A program made the translations under genes and the position numbers. From Polyangiaceae bacterium (lineage in GTDB: Bacteria > Myxococcota_A > Polyangia > Polyangiales > Polyangiaceae): a DNA stretch of 64,000 bases. Shown here one piece after another: positions 61,867-64,000 of the stretch (positions within the stretch are counted from its first letter, which is position 1; the number at the start of each line of letters is the position of its first letter). The DNA lies in NCBI GenBank assembly GCA_016712345.1, contig JADJRH010000002.1, positions 310,001 through 374,000 of the forward strand, given 5' to 3'. The notes under the pieces were generated by a model. The model worked only from the letters and a program-made list of their open reading frames with translations, made no database searches and was not told the origin of the DNA.

Positions 61867-62215
61867 CAAATGCGAATGGCCGACTTGGGAGACGGTGGCA
61901 CCGCGTATTATACCTACGATGCCGGCAGCGAAAGGGTCAGAAAAGTCATCCAACGCATCGGCACCACCAAAGAGGAGCGAATCTACCTTGGCGGTTGGGA
62001 ACTCTACCGCAAACGCCAGGGTGCCAATCAAGAAGTGGTGTTGGAACGCGAAACCTTACACCTGATGGATGACACAAGACGGATTACTATGGTCGAAACA
62101 AAGACCATCGACGCCGATGTGTCAGGTCCATTGACCATCGTCCCAAGGGCCTCGTCATTTCGTATGAAGAAGTGCACCCTATGGAACACCCGCTTATCGA
62201 AGCGCAAAATCGGGG
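61867..62215 (+). pseudogene. Partial duplicate of the RHS C-terminal shell
   Basis: Repeats the sequence at about 58585-58985 of the upstream RHS gene: AYYTYDAGSERVRKVIQRIG, RIYLGGWELYRKRQGANQEV and TIDADVSGPL all match with few changes. About 55 bases (the RIRHQYSNHLDS region) are missing and one T is missing near 62192, so the frame is broken before the following toxin tip frame. This is the homologous shoulder of an orphan toxin-tip cassette. Confidence 0.75.
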
Positions 62216-63463
62216 GTGGAGGTCAGCGAAAAACGATTCAGGTACACCGGTAGAGAACGCGACGACGAAACCGGATTCCAGTACCATTCGGCCAGGTATT
62301 ACGCCCCGTGGTTGGGTAGATGGACCACCGCCGACCCCGCTGGAATGGTGGATGGGCCTTGTTTGTACGGCTATTGCCGCGATCAACCAGCCAGCTTGAA
62401 TGACCCAAGTGGCCTGGAAACACCAAAGACTGGCACAGTCAACTATCAAATTATGACCATGACAGACGCCCAACTTCACGCTCACATGAAGAGCCTAAGC
62501 GCTGAAAACCTAGGGACGTTTATCGACGGGGCATCCGGTGCGTTTCTGGAGAGAGTACAAGCGATGCGGGCCCACTACCCAATGACAGCAATTCAAACGG
62601 TGGCGGAGGTGCAAATTGAGGCAGACCCTCGTCGCCTTGGTGATGTTCAATTTGCTGAAAGTCATGGTCGATTGATGACTGAAGTCGTGAAGCAACTAAC
62701 CGATGCCCTGCCCCGTAACATCATTGTCGGCGGCGATGCGGCATACAAATCCAAAGTTCGTTTTGACCTCGCTTTTCTCCAAACAACACCGAGCGGGGCG
62801 GAGTTACTTGATCGATTGGCAGAAACGGGGAAGCCCATTCTTATTGAACCGCCAACCGCTGCCATTTTTAGCAATTCAACCCGGGATGCGAGTATGGAGC
62901 TGAGACTGGACCGAGGAGCGGCTGTTCTGCGCGCGATTGAAGGGCTTCTGCGAGGGATGCCTCTCAAGGAGCGAAGTAGGTTTGTGGAGGACTGGTGGCC
63001 CTGCGGGGCGGAAGCAATGGCCAGCCTACCTGACTCTTTGCGGGAGGAAATGGAGCTATACGATCAACCTCACCACAGTGTGATGGACCGGCGGTATGAT
63101 CCGTTGGTGGTGCTCGCTCTTCAGCATCGTTTCCGCGGCGCGAGAAATGACTACATTCGCGAGTTATTGAAGGAGTTGGAAGGGGCCGACACCTTCATCT
63201 CGGGCGCACCGGAGAGGCTGGTAGATTGTCCCTGCTGCGGCTATTTGACACTGGATCGACGGGGCGAATATGACATTTGCGCTGTTTGCTTTTGGGAAGA
63301 TGATGGAAGCGTTGACCCCGTTCGATACAGTTCAGTAAATCACATGACATTGGGGGAGGGGCGCGAACATTTTCTTCGCGTTGGGGCCTGCGAGGAGCGC
63401 CTTATCGAGAAGGTTGTGCCAAACGGCCACCGCATGTTTCACCATATCCGTGAAGCGGTCTGA
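62216..63463 (+). CDS. Orphan RHS tip fused to a CPCC cysteine-rich domain
   Basis: 415 residues from about ATG-like start 62216, in frame with the RHS shoulder (RFRYTGRERDDETGFQYHSA, DPAGMVDGPCLYGY, LNDPSGL). After the boundary near residue 67 lies a unique tip of about 210 residues (MTDAQLHAHMKSLS ... SGAELLDRLAETGKPILIEP), weakly like M91-type peptidase toxins but with no HExxH. The last about 130 residues hold CPCCGYLTLDRRGEYDICAVCFWEDDG, the Cys_rich_CPCC family, usually a separate protein linked to toxin immunity. Here it is in one chain with the tip. The function of the tip is unknown. Confidence 0.7.
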   Translation: MEVSEKRFRYTGRERDDETGFQYHSARYYAPWLGRWTTADPAGMVDGPCLYGYCRDQPASLNDPSGLETPKTGTVNYQIMTMTDAQLHAHMKSLSAENLGTFIDGASGAFLERVQAMRAHYPMTAIQTVAEVQIEADPRRLGDVQFAESHGRLMTEVVKQLTDALPRNIIVGGDAAYKSKVRFDLAFLQTTPSGAELLDRLAETGKPILIEPPTAAIFSNSTRDASMELRLDRGAAVLRAIEGLLRGMPLKERSRFVEDWWPCGAEAMASLPDSLREEMELYDQPHHSVMDRRYDPLVVLALQHRFRGARNDYIRELLKELEGADTFISGAPERLVDCPCCGYLTLDRRGEYDICAVCFWEDDGSVDPVRYSSVNHMTLGEGREHFLRVGACEERLIEKVVPNGHRMFHHIREAV

Positions 63464-63556
63464 TTGGCAAATGGGTAGGGGGTAAGATCTCCGGGTGGGG
63501 TGTGTTCTGCGGCGGAGCCTATGCAGCCCATGGGTAGGAAATGGGGAACTCGGAGG

Positions 63557-64000
63557 TTACGGGAGCGATGTTTCGCTGTTGGGCGAGCGATGGATGCGTA
63601 GGAGGCTTTCTTCACCTGGGACTCCAACGCGGAGTGGAAAGCCGTAGTGGCCTGTGCCGCGGTGGACGTAGAGGCGGTTTGTGCCGAGGGCCCAGAGGCC
63701 GTGGTCGGGGATTTGGGTGAAGGCGCTGACGAAGGTGTGGGGTAGGCCGAGGATTAATAATCCGAGTTGTCCGCCGTGGGTGTGGCCTGAAAAACGAGGT
63801 CAGCGTGGCCGTTGGGTACATGGCGAAAAACGCCTGGGTCATGGAGGAGTACAAGGCGGAGTGTTCCGGGAAGGCGGGGGTGTTTTTTGAATGCGTTGAG
63901 TGTGCGCTCTGCGCGGTTGCGAAAGTGGAAGTCGAGTCCGAGAATTTGAACGGGGCCGGCGGCGGTTTGTACGAGGCGTTCTTCATCAATTAAGAGGGTG
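63557..64000 (-). pseudogene. Metallophosphoesterase C-terminus, frameshifted, runs out of window
   Basis: From the window end the minus strand encodes LLIDEERLVQTAAGPVQILG, RLVLLHDPGVFRHVPNGHADLVF and, after one base is added in the AAAAA run at 63790-63794, SGHTHGGQLGLLILGLPHTF and HYGFPLRVGVPGEESLLRIH to a stop at 63557. LLHDP and SGHTHGGQ are the metal-site motifs of YkuE-like metallophosphoesterases. As deposited the frame shifts between them. The 5' end lies outside. An assembly indel is the simplest reason. Confidence 0.75.

Noticed and set aside
1..64000. CRISPR array, tRNA or rRNA genes
   Set aside because: No regularly spaced direct repeats, clover-leaf-like sequences or rRNA signature stretches were found by eye.

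Overview
The window looks like a chromosomal piece of a myxobacterium-like member of the Myxococcota (Polyangia-type); this is inference from gene content, not from a marker gene. The clues are a secreted protein ending in a MYXO-CTERM-like Cys/TM/Arg tail, several lipoproteins with long Gly/Ser-rich linkers, a very large Ser/Thr kinase fused to ATPase and TPR modules, and a type VI secretion (T6SS) accessory cluster of the DUF2169 / HEAT-repeat / ketosynthase-like / YkgJ type. GC content is about 60% by eye. I saw no rRNA, tRNA, CRISPR array, transposase or prophage.

Layout. 1-3505: tail of a hybrid kinase, a lipoprotein alpha/beta hydrolase and an ATP-grasp ligase. 3596-9633: a two-gene operon, a double-kinase/ATPase/TPR signalling giant and a nucleotidyltransferase. 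9686-13089: three exported lipoproteins, one a Kelch propeller. 13098-32927: T6SS accessory and effector island. Its core is a tight minus-strand operon of about 15 kb from 30023 down to 14656: broken VgrG, intact VgrG, small spike-associated protein, RHS polymorphic nuclease toxin, two SMI1/KNR4-type immunity proteins, second intact VgrG, ketosynthase-like protein, HEAT-repeat protein. DUF2169, YkgJ and helical-repeat genes flank it. No core tss genes lie in the window. 33304-38429: PDZ protein and the helicase Lhr. 38430-48188: housekeeping and small secreted or membrane genes, two of them frameshifted, with two families of intergenic dispersed repeats. 48388-52101: the RNA helicase HrpA. 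52537-63463: a Tc-toxin-B/RHS locus that begins with an SpvB domain and is cut into at least four blocks by GC-rich palindromic elements. It ends in one toxin tip with a candidate immunity gene, followed by a partial duplicate carrying a second tip fused to a CPCC cysteine-rich domain. 63557-64000: a metallophosphoesterase running out of the window.

Three signals are not explained by the genes. First, the heptamer TCTACCC/GGGTAGA occurs close to 90 times by hand count, about ten times expectation, on both strands, in coding and non-coding DNA. Second, the palindrome GTGTACAC occurs 12 times where about one is expected. Third, a helical repeat of about 70 residues recurs in three separate proteins. 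Several genes also carry single-base deletions of the same sign, which may be assembly errors or real decay.
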